Source of the DNA: Rhopalosiphum padi
Taxonomy: Eukaryota > Arthropoda > Insecta > Hemiptera > Aphididae
Length of the DNA stretch: 64,000 nucleotides
Assembly (NCBI RefSeq): GCF_020882245.1
Contig: NC_083599.1
Location: 20,346,865 to 20,410,864, forward strand
Direction of reading: 5' to 3'
Shown: positions 1 through 13,300 of the stretch, piece by piece
Numbering within the stretch: the first letter of the stretch is position 1
How the letters are laid out: each line of letters opens with the position of its first letter
Program-made: the position numbers and the translations under genes
The notes under the pieces: generated by a model
What the model saw: the letters and a program-made list of their open reading frames with translations, nothing else
Database searches by the model: none
What the model was told of the DNA's origin: nothing

Positions 1-280
1 AAAATATATAATTGTAGTAGTTAAACATAAATAATATAATAAATGCAATGTTTTTAGAAAAAATTAAACCGTAATATCAATACTAAAATACATCATAAAT
101 TACTTTAATAACAATATAAAAAATTATAGCATAAAATATACGTTTGGTGATACAAGCTAACAAACTTTTTTCACTAAGAAATATTTTTCGTATACAATGA
201 TACATAATTGAATTCAAATTTAACGCATCCATAACAGTGACTCACTCGACACCTACGGTGCCCATTTGCCCACCTTTTTT
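1..280. repeat. End of a dispersed ~1-kb repeat (family A, part copy)
   Basis: The right-hand part of this stretch (about 150-275) matches the ends of the copies near 56.4 kb and 59.6 kb: a TTTTTCGTATACAATGATA-like block, then AATTCAAATTTAAC, then a CACTCGACACCTAC block, then GCCCATTTGCCCACC and a T run. The order of blocks is the same in all three. The left limit is not defined because the copy may start outside the window. I recognise the block order as typical of an abundant aphid repeat but cannot give its library name. Confidence 0.6.
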
Positions 281-3200
281 ATTATTTATAATAATTGAGC
301 ATCGCAACGATTATTCTTAAAACCCACTTAGTTTAACATTTAATACAGTATTAAGTACGGGTAATAAATGAGACGACTGAATAAAATAATGAACATAAAT
401 GACAAAGTGGGAAGATAATTACTGATCCCAGCTAACCTTTTTTTCTGCAATTGTATTTATAATAATTTTACAATTATTGAAGTAAAATAAATATACAAGT
501 TATTAAATGATTTTATTTATAATCGTATACGCCCATTAGCTCAATAAGTTAGATAAAATGTTACAATTTCAATAATAATAACTCTATTCAATTTTATTAG
601 GGAATAAAGTTTTTTTTACTAACAAGATTATCTTTGGGATAAAATAAAGGGCGTAATTTCAGGTTTTTTTTTGGGGTGTGCAAGGTTTCAAGCAGGCTAT
701 TTTGAAATTTCACTAGACCATATGAAAAGAGATATAAAATGACAATGATTTTCTTATAATAAACTAAAATGTATAGTTATAAGTATATGTATAAGTATAA
801 ATATCCTGTCTCTACTAAAATTATTTCTTAAATTATAAAAATATTAACGAAATAACTGCTCTGCAATACAGTATAGGTTTTGAATAAATTTCGTCATTGA
901 CTAAATCACTGTAATGGATAAGTTAAATTTAAATATACAAAGATAAATCATTGAAGTTTCTAAGCAAAGATGATGTGACAGTATCTATTTCTAAGAATAT
1001 TTTATCATTTATTTTTTTATTTATTTCAATATCATAGTAATTTTATTAATAATATATTTATATTAGAGCGTATTAGTCAAAGCCACCGTACAGTAGACTG
1101 TTACAGGTAAAAATAACTTCGTATATGACATATTGCTATAGCAAAAATTTTCAAATCTCTATTATAGGGTTACAAAAAAATAACTAAAATTTTTTTACGA
1201 AAAAAATCGGTATTTTTTGTTTAAATATCTATTTAATTTTTTATATTTTTAAATTTGTAAGAGTAACTTATGACGTTTTTAATTTACAAACGAAAATTGT
1301 GAATCATCAAAAATATATAATTTTACAAAAGTCCATATAAAAATTACACCAATAGCCGAAATTTCAATAAAAGATAATTTTAAGATTATGTAGAACAGTA
1401 TTGAACATGTTTTGATTTTGATCCCATAAAGTAACACCTAAATCCAATTTTCTACCAAAAATCACTTTAAATTTTCTAGATATTACGCATATTTACTGTT
1501 CTTAAAGGTTAGACACAAAAAAACTCATAACTGTAAACCGTATTAATTTGTTAAGAATATAAAATGTTAATACTTAATAATTTATTAAATAATTACATTT
1601 TAGGTAAAGTTATGCAGTACAAAATTTTTAAAAAATGACAGCATAATTTAATTGATAATCATAACCCAATAAATTAATAACTTCAGTTACACAAAATAAA
1701 TAAAAGTGAATTGCTTATTACGAGGAAAACAAGAATCTTTTTTATCTTTATTTCAGAAATGATAATTATTCATCAAAATATCAGTAATTTGTAAGTCATA
1801 AATGTGAAAATCATGACTCAGCCAAATAAATCAAAATAACTGTATTAATATATCAAATAATAACTAATTTAACAGTTTATTAAAAACTGTTTGATGAGGT
1901 TTAGTGTTTACTTAAAAAGGGATTTAAGATTAAAGAACTTTAAGAACTGTTATTAAATAACTTAAATATCTTAAAACAAAATAAGAAACTATTATAACGT
2001 TTCAGACGATGACTAAAATGTTTTAATTTAAAAATAATTCTAATTTGAACTCGAAAATTGTTATAATTACAAATTATAACAAAAACCAATAATCTGGACT
2101 TTTATATTTTATAAAAGGTATTTAGATTTTATAATTTTTATTTAATCCAGAATACATAACTTTATTAAATACGTAGTTAATATTTTACCACAAAATATTT
2201 AAACAACGAAAATTGTTGATTTAATAAAGTATTTATGCTTCCAAGAAAAATCATTTTAAAATCTAATCTATGTTGATTACAATTTGTAATTAAAAATAAT
2301 AAATAATAACTATCAATTTTACAGATTTACATATTATTCAAATTGTATGATGGAATTGGATCTTGAAAGGTTTCAATCATAATTAAATTCGACATCAGTT
2401 TAAAATAATCATTAGTATTGTGGCATTCCATTAATATAAATAATTTTTATTAAAAAATTCCGACCTAATGTCATCATTGAAAATAATGATTGTTGTTAAA
2501 AGTATTTCTTAGTTAAAATTAAACGATCTAATCTTTAACTATAATATTCTACTATATTAATAATGAAATCTATAAAAAATAAAAATAAAATTTGATATTC
2601 TAATTTTTTGATGTTGATATTGTTGAAATGGTCAACAGAATAATAATAAAAAAAATTCATTAGTAAAGTAATTGATAACCAATAATTATTATACTTATAG
2701 CGACCAAGTACTAAAAAATTACTTAGTATTTTGCTCAATATCGTACACGAATTAGTAACTACCTACATATAACGCGTGTACAAGTATAAGTATTTATATT
2801 ATAGGGAATTGATTCGGATCAATTACATCGAAAAGCTGAAAGGAAAATTTAGCAGTACGACCGTAGTAGGTATCTTTGTACCGTAAACCGATAAGTTATG
2901 CGACCTTGAAACAACATGGTGGTGCATGCAGTGACGATTCATTGATCTTGTACACTGTATGTATGTGTGTGTGTGCGCGCGCGTTTGTTTCAATCGTCTT
3001 TAAAAACAACTGCCACTCGGTGTACGCTCAACTAGCTACAAATCCACATACGATTGGTTTTGCAATCATCTAGTGTGAACGTAGTTTCATCGCTAAATAG
3101 CTTGGATTCATCATCGCTTTAAAAATATACAGATTTATTATATTATAAATATTTATAGATAGGAAAAAGTTTAATACACAATAAAATAAACTATTTATTT

Positions 3201-3963
3201 TTAATATTAAATAATCAGTAAATAAATTATTTTATTGATAGAAAAATATTGAGAAAAAGCATAAAATATATTTTACTAAACAATGATATTAATTTTTATC
3301 ATTCAGATACTAACTGTAAGAAATAAATGGTCTATTGGTCTTTCAATAATAATATTCAATTGTAATTTACAATTTGGGAAATAAATTACTTATTAACAGG
3401 TTAAAATAAATTAAATTATATATTATCATTATAATTTATACTTTTTAAAATTAATTAATAAATAAAAAAAATATATTTGTATTATTGGAATACATTATTA
3501 GAAAAAATAACAAAAAGTTTATATACATACTTTTATTTTTTGATAATTAATTTAGAATTATATTAAAAAAATAAAAATACATTGGTAATAAAGAAAAGGC
3601 TAAAAAATATATAAAAAAATTAAATTTAATAATTTCACAGTATTGTATATAAATGTCAATTTTTTATAAAGGTTAAATCAGAATAATAAACATTAAAATA
3701 ACTATATATGTATTCATTTGTAATTTGTATACGTTGCAAAACATTTTCAATTTAACTAACAAACAATAAAAAAAGTCCCTTACGATCATAACAGAGTCCT
3801 CCCTTACGAAACACTATATTTGATATATACATATTTAAAAGTTAACGCTATATATTATTTTACTTAAGTGTAGATTTCAATATATTATGTGTAATTTATA
3901 TTTCATCTACTTTTAATATATGGTTTATATGGGATGATTCGTCAAGCATACTCGCCCCAATTT
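281..3963. other. Intronic AT-rich DNA, no gene seen
   Basis: This probably lies inside the large uex intron that follows the exon ending at 9638. It is very AT-rich with homopolymer runs. The only compositionally distinct piece is about 2860-3080, which is less AT-rich and holds a short GT/GC alternating tract near 2960-2985. No reading frame here looks coding, and I could not find the CBS-domain exon of uex in it. Confidence 0.5.
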
Positions 3964-3964
3964 A

Positions 3965-4560
3965 GATTCTGAGTGAAGCAATAGATGTATAAAATCAGTG
4001 ACTGCATGATCTGGGATTTTTTTTGGGGAGGGACGGACATTTTCATATTATATATTATATCATATAATTTTGTAAACACAATAATTATGATTTGATGTTA
4101 GACCTTATAAATATAATATAATTGTTAAAGGGAAGGCTTCGGACCCCCCTGAATCCACCGCTGTATAAGATTTTACAATAATGTGTGTTTTGTGAGTGGG
4201 TGTATGTCTGTGCAAGCAATAAGTAAGTAATTGAAAAAATGTTTCGACTTTAAACTTTGAAGACTGTTTCTGATAGAAAATTGGATCCAAAAAAGAATAA
4301 CTTAAGTATAGTTTTCAAAATATTTTGACTTTTTGAGCTATTTATAAGCATGATAATTTTTTTATTATTTTTTCTACGAATTTCGATAAAAAATGATTTA
4401 ATAGATCAAAATTCTTGATAATATAATACAAGATCTCAAATATTTTTTTTCGTTTATAAGAACAAAAATATTAAAAATATAGACACATTTTTTTACAAAC
4501 ATCTAAAGATAAAATTTTTTTTTAAATTCATCTAAATTACAAAACCTTACAAATTACAAA
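3965..4560 (+). repeat. Family A repeat, diverged copy split by an insertion
   Basis: It opens with GATTCTGAGTGAAGC, like the copies at 55457 and 58721, and after the insertion at 3996-4163 it continues with TTTTACAATAATGTGTGTTT, matching TTTTACAATGATGTGTGTTT in the 55-kb copy. A GTTTCTGATAGAAAA block near 4265 matches the third copy. The right end is uncertain. Confidence 0.6.
3996..4163. mobile_element. Small hAT-like non-autonomous element with 8-bp target duplication
   Basis: A 168-bp insertion starts CAGTG and ends with CCACCGCTG, the reverse complement of CAGCGGTGG. It is flanked by TATAAAAT (3988-3995) and TATAAGAT (4164-4171), a 7-of-8 match, as expected for the 8-bp target duplication of hAT elements. 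Removing it restores the family A repeat. It has no coding capacity. The terminal inverted repeats are weak beyond the first few bases. Confidence 0.6.
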
Positions 4561-4639
4561 TATTATATAGTAAAATCTAAAATTTTATAGCTAAGGATTT
4601 TATATGCAATATAAATTTAGTATGTAAATAGTTCATAAT

Positions 4640-7600
4640 GAAATTAAAAAACCTAAAAATATATGATCACGATTATTTTTTATGGACATTTAAAGTTAAA
4701 ATTTGGATGAAATTACACGCTTTAATCATAAATAACTATGTTAATTATTTTGCCATAATTCAAAAGCACTATTCGTTAGGACTAGACTTTTACGTATATT
4801 ATTTGAATTCTAAGAATGAAGTATAGGATATTTAGAATACCTATGATAATTTGAAAATGTTATTAATTAATACATATTAATAAAAATTATTAATTTACAT
4901 ATTTTATGTTGAACAATTAATATAGGTTATTATCATAATTAGGTACTTAAAGATTTAACTTCTATTGTAAGTGTAACATATACATGTACTATTATTATAC
5001 CTAACATAATTTCGGATATGATTATATATGAAACAATAAATGATTATGATTATGATTATATTAAGTACATTTTTGTGTTGAAACATGTAGTGATATTTCA
5101 TTAAAAATATTTTAATTAAAATTAAGTATACAATAGTGAACGAAGTCAACTGTAAAGAACGTTCACTTGATTAGAAATATTATCAAAGACAAATAATGCA
5201 GGTAATAAATGCGAGTATATTTTGAACCGCCTGTAGATTATTTTTATTTTAAAATAAATTATAGGTTAATAATTTTTTTTTGAAAATATTAGAATAAATA
5301 TAAAAGTATGTGTATTGTATATAATAAATTCCTAAAAATAAAAGAATAGTATTATTTTCTAGTAATTGTAGTAATACCTATTTAAATTAATAAAACTAGG
5401 TTTAAATTATTTTAATATTCTAAAATTGTTTATAAAATCATTTTTTTTTTAAATTTTAAATTAAATAATAATAAGGGGAGTTTTATCAATTGCGCTTAAA
5501 ATGACCTTTTAATATACCAATTGCACTCGATAATTTTCAGGATTGTTAGACCAATTACGATAGATATAATAAATATTGGTCATTTAAATTTAAAATTATA
5601 TGTAAATATAATATTTATTATATTCAATAAAATTTAAGTTACTTTACTTAAAATAATTACTTAAATAATAAAAACATACTCATATAGGTATAATAAATAT
5701 AATAAAAATAAATGACAATTTTACATTTAAAAGTATCTAATATTCTAATAGTATTATCATTATGTAACCTCCTATTAAAAAGTATTATGTAGTACAACAA
5801 ACCATTTAGGCCGGTAAATAATTTAAGAAAGTAAAAATTTGATTTCAAGCATGTGTACGTCGATTGCAATATAATCTTTCATAAAATTGTCAATCCTACA
5901 ATACTGTATAATATTGACTCTGAATCAGCTTTTTTTTCAAAAACAAAATGTACTAAACCAATCACTATTACTAATAAATTGACTAATATAATATATGTTT
6001 TTAATTTTCAATTATTTAAGTAGGTACAAATAGTTTATGTATAATGTTTAATAATAGGTACAATGTTGATGGAATAATTGGAATAAGATTAGACGAAAAC
6101 ATATTTTTTATAACTGAAGTTAAAACTAAAAATTGGTTTACTGACCATATGATATAAAGAAAGCAATTTATTGATACACTGCAGAACCTAAAATAAAAAT
6201 TTTTTTATAGACGTATCTGGTCTATGCCCGCATAACAAAAAATTACATTACACAATTAGTTATATAAACTGTATTGTTCTATAGCTAGGTTATGAATTGT
6301 AAAATTGAACTACTAAGAATACATAACTCAATTCATAAGATATTTGCCAATTAGTAAATTAAATAAGTATAAATTCATAACAAAAATTAATTTCCAAAAT
6401 ATAATATATAATATACTTTATTTATTACCAAATAATTTTTTCAATTATAATAATTTAAAAGCTAAACATTATTTTAATAAGTTTAATCTTTAATTTTTAC
6501 AAAACATAATTTAATTTAATATAGTATTGTTCATTAAATAAAAATAAGTTATGTTCTATAATCTACAATTTACTTTATAAGACCTTAATATGATTTGTCA
6601 TTCTTCGAATATAATAATTTATACTAGAACAATTTTAAGTTAAAAAGTTCGGAGTTTTATATTTTTAAACATATTAAGGTACCTAATATAAAATATATAT
6701 TAAGGCATTAAGATCATATAGAGGTTTTTTACAACATACATTTAATTAAATACATTCAATAATTCAACACACGTAGAATTAAGAAAACGTAAACCAACCA
6801 GAAATACAGTTATGTTCAGATATTTTCTGTTATAAAGACGCACCTAAAAAAGGATTTTTGAACTAACAATTACCTACGTAATAATACATCAGAAATTATC
6901 CAAAGTCAATAAAAATGTCATTATTTTAACTTGAATATTTTAAAATTATTCTTTTCTCTATTCTACAACAAAGCTTATATTTTTAAAATATAGTAATAAA
7001 CCATTTTTTAATCCAATATTATAACAAGATGTTTTATGATTCGAATAAATGTTGACATTAAAATTTTTCCAACTTGGTTTACATTACATAATATAAAAGT
7101 TAATCCCACCAAAAACTAAAAGTAAAACAAAATAACTATATACATAAATATGAAACGAACGGATAGCAACTTGTAATCAGATAATTATATAACAGTAAAT
7201 GAAAGTATGAACGATAATATTTAGATATACACTCATCAAACGAAAGCCAACTATTTATGAAATAAAACTTTTAAGTTATAACCATACGCGATACTGTTGA
7301 TATATAAGAAGCCTTTCTGTTAACTCATTAACATTTTATTATTTTACATATGTAATGTGTCACTTTATCCTTGTATGTGTATGAAATAATAATAATAATA
7401 TAATATATTATACTTATTAATACGTTACACGACCTGACAATAAAAAAATCATGAAATGGTATATTCAAGCAAAAACATACATAAAATAATTATAGATCCT
7501 TAAGATCATTCACAATTTTTACTATGAAAGAAAAAGTTATTGGCGTAAAAAGCGCTGCTGAACTGTTAGTAAAATATTTCTTTATTATTTACAAGTAACA

Positions 7601-9637
7601 GTTATATATCTCAAAGCGTAACAAAAAAAAATAATAAAATAGTGCATTTTTGATCATTATTTTCACAGGTTATATTATTATAATACTTAATTTAAAATTG
7701 ATTTGCATTTTAAACTAAAAAACAAACTCTAACATTTTAAATTGTCTCTTTATATATACCGAAGCTATTTCACTAATTTTTTATTAAATTTAACGATGTT
7801 AATTATTAAAATTTTAAATTACGTACATATTTAAAGTCAGGTAAATAGATAAACATTTCACTCTACATAATCATTTTTTCGCGATTATTATATACCTATT
7901 TCCTATAGGTACAGTGATTTATCGCGGAATACAAATGTAACACAACCATATTACAGTAACCTACTCAATGACGAATTTTATTAAAAACTTACTACACAAC
8001 AGATGCAAGTTCAACTGTTTTTATATTATTATTATTATTCACATAATAAGCATTTAAATACAAATAAAAATTTGAAACCAATGAACACTTTAGATATTAG
8101 CTATTAAAAATGAAATATTCTTTAATTTAGTTTATGTACTTTACTTTTTGATTTCTATAAATGCAAGCCGGACAATAAACTCCAAATTAACATTTTTCAT
8201 TACAACGATTATAAGTATACAGTATATACTTATATAGTTATATAAAGGTATTAAGTTTATATTTGTTCATGCATTATTAATTCATTTTTTGTATAAAGTA
8301 GTATTATAAGCTGAAATATTTTTTTTTTAATTAATACTTTATCTTCAATAATAATCTGATTGTTAAATAAATTAATGTTATCAAAACTGAAATCCATACA
8401 AAATGCCATGTATTATGAATTTTCAGTTCATGTATATTTTTTGTTGACGTATATTATGTCACAATAAGTTTCGTTTGACGTACAATTAAGTTAGTATCAC
8501 ATAAGCTATTAGCATGCATGTTTCAAATAATTAACAATTAAAACCTCGTACGTATTTTCTAAGATACTTTTCAAACTTCATCTTTAAATATTGTTGATTA
8601 CCAGTAAAAAGATGATTAAACAATTATTGATAATTTAAAAAGGTCAGTATAGTTAATTATTAAAAATTTGTTTTGTATATACGAGTGTGTTTAAAACTTT
8701 ATTTGAAAAAAAGTTAATTAATATTATGTTAACTTTATATCGATGAAAGAAAAATCAAAGTATAATAATAGAATTGTTGTTTTATGCTCTAATTTTTCAC
8801 ATACCTACTGTATTTGTAATAAATATATACCTATTATATATTTATATATAATAATATGGAAAAATGAAATGTATTTACATTAACGTACTAACACTTAACT
8901 AGTAATACCTATCACACCTACAGAACAAAATTATATTAACAACATTTTGATAAAATGTTCATAAAGTAATATACTAGGTAGAGGTATAAACTATTGTATT
9001 TAATCAACAATTCAAAATAATAAAATAAACCGATTAGTAGGTTTATAATATATTATTTATGAACATTCTTTATCGAAATAATTTTAGTTTTTATTCGATA
9101 TCCGTTTTTGAATAATAAAAACCATTATAACGAATAATTTAAGTTTACCTTTTTCAATATATAGTACATAAACTGTAAAATGTATCACCATTAATTAAAT
9201 AATAATTAAAATTGAACTGAATAAGACAGCTGCAGTGAATTCTTTAAGACAATTGATTTCATTGTTTAGTTTTACCAATGAAATAAATCAAAATTTAAAC
9301 AATGAAATATATCGTAATTATATGACTATTTTCTAAAGCATAAACAACTAAAATTCACCTATATATATATATATATACTTGTGTTTTTTTTAGAAATTGA
9401 ATTAAATATTTTAAATTAAAAACTAATTAAAATAAGTAAGATGGATATTTTATTGATCTGTAAGTATACTTATAAACTGAGATGAAAAAAAAAGACCAGG
9501 CAAGTTACTTTAATTTATCTTATTTCTGCACATAAAGTTAGTTTGCGTACCTACCTAAATCTTTATAAAATTGAGATTTAAAACTATATGCGCGATTTAT
9601 ACGTATATATAGTAAAAATAAGTATCACTAACCTAAC
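4640..9637. other. Large uex intron, no exon seen
   Basis: This is the intron that begins at the GTTAGG donor beside 9638. It contains AT-rich sequence, short dinucleotide runs (TA run at 9358-9377) and no reading frame resembling CBS domains. Because CNNM proteins need a CBS pair after DUF21, the next exon is inferred to lie left of the window, so this intron exceeds 9.6 kb. Confidence 0.6.
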
Positions 9638-10309
9638 CTTGACTAATTCTTTGAGACGTTCCCTGTTATAAGTGCTACCGATTTCCTCACCGAGCGCCCA
9701 ATCTAAAGCCTTACTGATGGGCCAAGATAGCGGAGTAGTAAGCACCATTACGGTTTTCGTGACATAAATGGTTTTGGCACCAATAGCTAATCCGTGACGT
9801 GAACAAACAGCTTGCGGAGTAATTTCACCGAATATTACAATGGCCAATGTAGAAGTAATGACGGCCACCAAACCGGACGTCAAGTCATCCAACAGAATGG
9901 TAAATATTGAGTTGACCATGACGTTACCCAACAGAATACTACATAACAAGTAGTTACCGTGAATACGCACAGGCAAGATAGCTTTGGCGTATTTTCGCTC
10001 TGCCTCTGTACCCGTATTGCAAATGATCTTCAAGTCCATTCGATTCAACGACATCAGGCCCAAATTTAGACCAGAGAAAAGAGATGAGAATGAGAGACAC
10101 GTGAGAATTATAGCGACCTGCAGCCAGAAAGGTAACATTTTTTCGTACACTCCCATTTTTTTGTAATATTCGCTACCCATGTGCGTCCAAATTGCGCCGG
10201 TCTTATCGCTCTCTTTTGAACAGAAGTAAAATATCGTACCTGCTTTACTGGCTTGCGGCAAAATTATATTTATTTTGGCTGTATTTGGCTCGTTTGGTAA
10301 AAGAGTTAT
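9638..10309 (-). CDS. uex: uex coding exon 4: end of ectodomain and DUF21 domain
   Basis: It starts after AATTTTTAG and ends at AAG|GTTAGG, 672 bp, 224 codons, phase 0 at both ends. It carries IFYFCSKE, then WTHMG and the whole DUF21 membrane domain from LPFWLQV to [11 protein letters not shown]. Confidence 0.93.
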
Positions 10310-13300
10310 CTAAAAATTCCAATAAAAAAATATATTAGTATTTTATTAAAAACTGGTTTTAAAAAAGTAAAAAAGTGAAGTTAATAAAAAATTATACTAC
10401 ATACTTCTTGAACTTCTCCAACGGGAAATTCACACGGACCACCTTTATCGCCAACTTTTTCCGTAAGAACAAATATTGTTTTTTCAGTCCAGTCACTACC
10501 AAACAACCGAAATGACGCATTTCGTTGAACCAGTAACTGTGGTACTCCTCGATCATCGTAGTCTATCGCTGCATCTGAGTATTCCACCCGTAAACCATAA
10601 AAGTTTACTGGAGATATGTAAGCTGTACCTAATGGGGTAACATTTTTTAATGTTGACCCTTGTTGTCTTCTCTGTCTGTAAGAAAAAAATTCAAATCATA
10701 AAATCTGCAAATTTTAGATAAAAATTAAAGTACATTTCAAACAAAATAATTAGAATGAACTTATCAAAATTCATGTTATATTTAATAAAAAATTTTTTAA
10801 ATATACTCTACAAGTGATTTAAATCTAATTTCATAATTCTAAACGTGTCACTAGATTTATTGATAGGTACGTAAAAAATCGTACGTTAAAATATATCATA
10901 CAACAAATAAATTCCATTATTGCATGTGTAATAGATATAGTGAATCACTACATAAACTACATGATTTCCGTTCTCTTAACTGCATTACAATAACGACATT
11001 AAAATTTTAAATTTTAAAATTATCATAAATAGCTCAATTATTAAAATATAAAAAACATGGATAAATAAATAACGTAGCTATCATTCAATTTAATTTAAAG
11101 CTAATCCACTCTTAACATTAAATTAATATAGAGTAAAACGGATTATTCTTAATATAAAATTAACTACATATACATTATAAATTAGTAAGACATTATAATA
11201 CTAAAACTAACAACAAATAAAGTTGGTTCTACTGAATGCAAATTTGCTAGGTACGTTATTAGAAATAAAACAAATAATGCGCAGATATCCTCTTAGTGAA
11301 ATTTAAAATAATCAAAACATTATATTAACAAAAAAAATTAAAATTAAAAACTATTGTACCAATAATATATGCATTTATACAAATAATAGTAAAACACTAG
11401 TGTAACTATAAATCAATAATAAATTACAGTTCTATAATTTTAGAGATTCCACTTTCATCATATAAAGCACTAAAATGATAACTAATTCAATTAAAATTTA
11501 GTCGGTTTGAGCAAATTTAAGTAATCTATCAACTTTAGTTTAAAAATCATCGATTTAAATCTTAAAAGATATTTTGTAGTAACAACTTATGCAATAAACA
11601 GGTGATACAAACTGCACTAAATTTGTATCACACATTAGACACTATTGAAATATATAAACCTACCATTAAAAACAGACTACAATACTAATTGCTTTTATGA
11701 TAAGTTATGATTATGTAGCGATTTAGATTCATCATTCAAAGAAATTCAAATAAAATCACTCAAAGGTTTTTATTCACAAGGCATAATTACTTATTTATTT
11801 TATGACACTACATAACTACAGATTATAATATATTTGAAGACATTTTAAAGTATGAACAGATAAACAAAAAGAAAATTTGATAGCAGAAACCGAGCAGAAA
11901 AAATTAAATAACATAAACACTAACGTTGACAATAATTGTATAGTTAAAATTCACGAGCACCCAAAGAGTTTTAATAAACCATGGTTAGTTACTAAACTAA
12001 CAACAATTTAAAATGTTGATAACACATCATTATCAGTTTATCATCTAACCACGGATTTAGTTATTTGAACTAATTAACTCTACCGTTTAGTAAGCAACAT
12101 TTTGAAACATTTTAAATAATCAATTATATAAACGTATGAACTGTATAACATGATAAAACGTGCTGGTATTTAAAAAAAAAAATAAAAAATGTAAGTTATT
12201 TTAACTGTTAAGGCCCTTTGGTCTCACATTTAATTAGTAATTATCCAAAACTAATTAAATTTCCAGGATCCTGCTTTAAATGCGATTCAACTAGGTAATG
12301 AAAATAGAAGTGTAAGATGGTCAAAGGCATACCAATTTCTTAAGACACTCACAATGGTTCAAATGGTTCAATGATGATGATTGAAACTGATGAGACAATT
12401 AATTTTCCATTAATGCTAAATATTAATGAAGAAGCTTAGTTGATGCTAAATGCAATGATTGAATGCAACCAAATTCTTATTATCAAACAAAATGTTATCC
12501 GAATTAAATGTTATTCGAATTTATTTCACAAATAAGGCAATTATAGCAACTCTTATCAATACAACAGTTCTTGTTAAAAATTTAGATTCTGTGCAATTAA
12601 ACGAACTATTTTGTGTTATTGATAATGAAATAGTTAACTATGACTATCAGGTACCTAAGTATTTCATGTTTTATTAATAAATTACATTTTAAATCATTGA
12701 AGAAAGAGCTTACTAGTAGAAAAGTAAATACTCAAAATGATTTTATTTTTGATGACATTGTGTTAATTGATACCAATACTAATAATTAAAATAGATCGTA
12801 TAAATTAGATATTAATATTTAAAATCAAGTAAAGAATGTAATTAACGAATATTAAATCAGTTAGACAGCTGAAATTTCAATATAAGATCAAATAAATAGT
12901 AACTATATCAAAGTATTTATAATTCACTGATCATTTATTTCTATTTATCCTTTGAAAGTCAAAAAGTGTTTTAAATATTAAACCATTTTAACTTACAGCC
13001 TCATATAAAACACACGAAAGGCATTTTATTCAAGCGGCCACTTGACTTACCGGTAAGTATGCAATTTATGTAATTTTAACTAATATTACCCGTCATTTAC
13101 CATAGCGTAAGTATAAAAACGTAAAATACTGTACAGAATATAGAAAATGAATCATCTGATTAACATTAATTTTTAAATAAAATAATTTAAAATATTGTTA
13201 GTTTGTTAAAATTGATAATATTTTTAATAAGAGAATTTAATGGACACATAATCATAAAACGATTCTCAAAAATCTGACAGCCTTAGGCCCATTATAAAAC

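Noticed and set aside
1140..1500. Possible inverted copy of the family A repeat
   Set aside because: Only A/T-run similarity could be seen; none of the diagnostic blocks (GATTCTGA, CACTCGAC, TTGCCCAC) is present.
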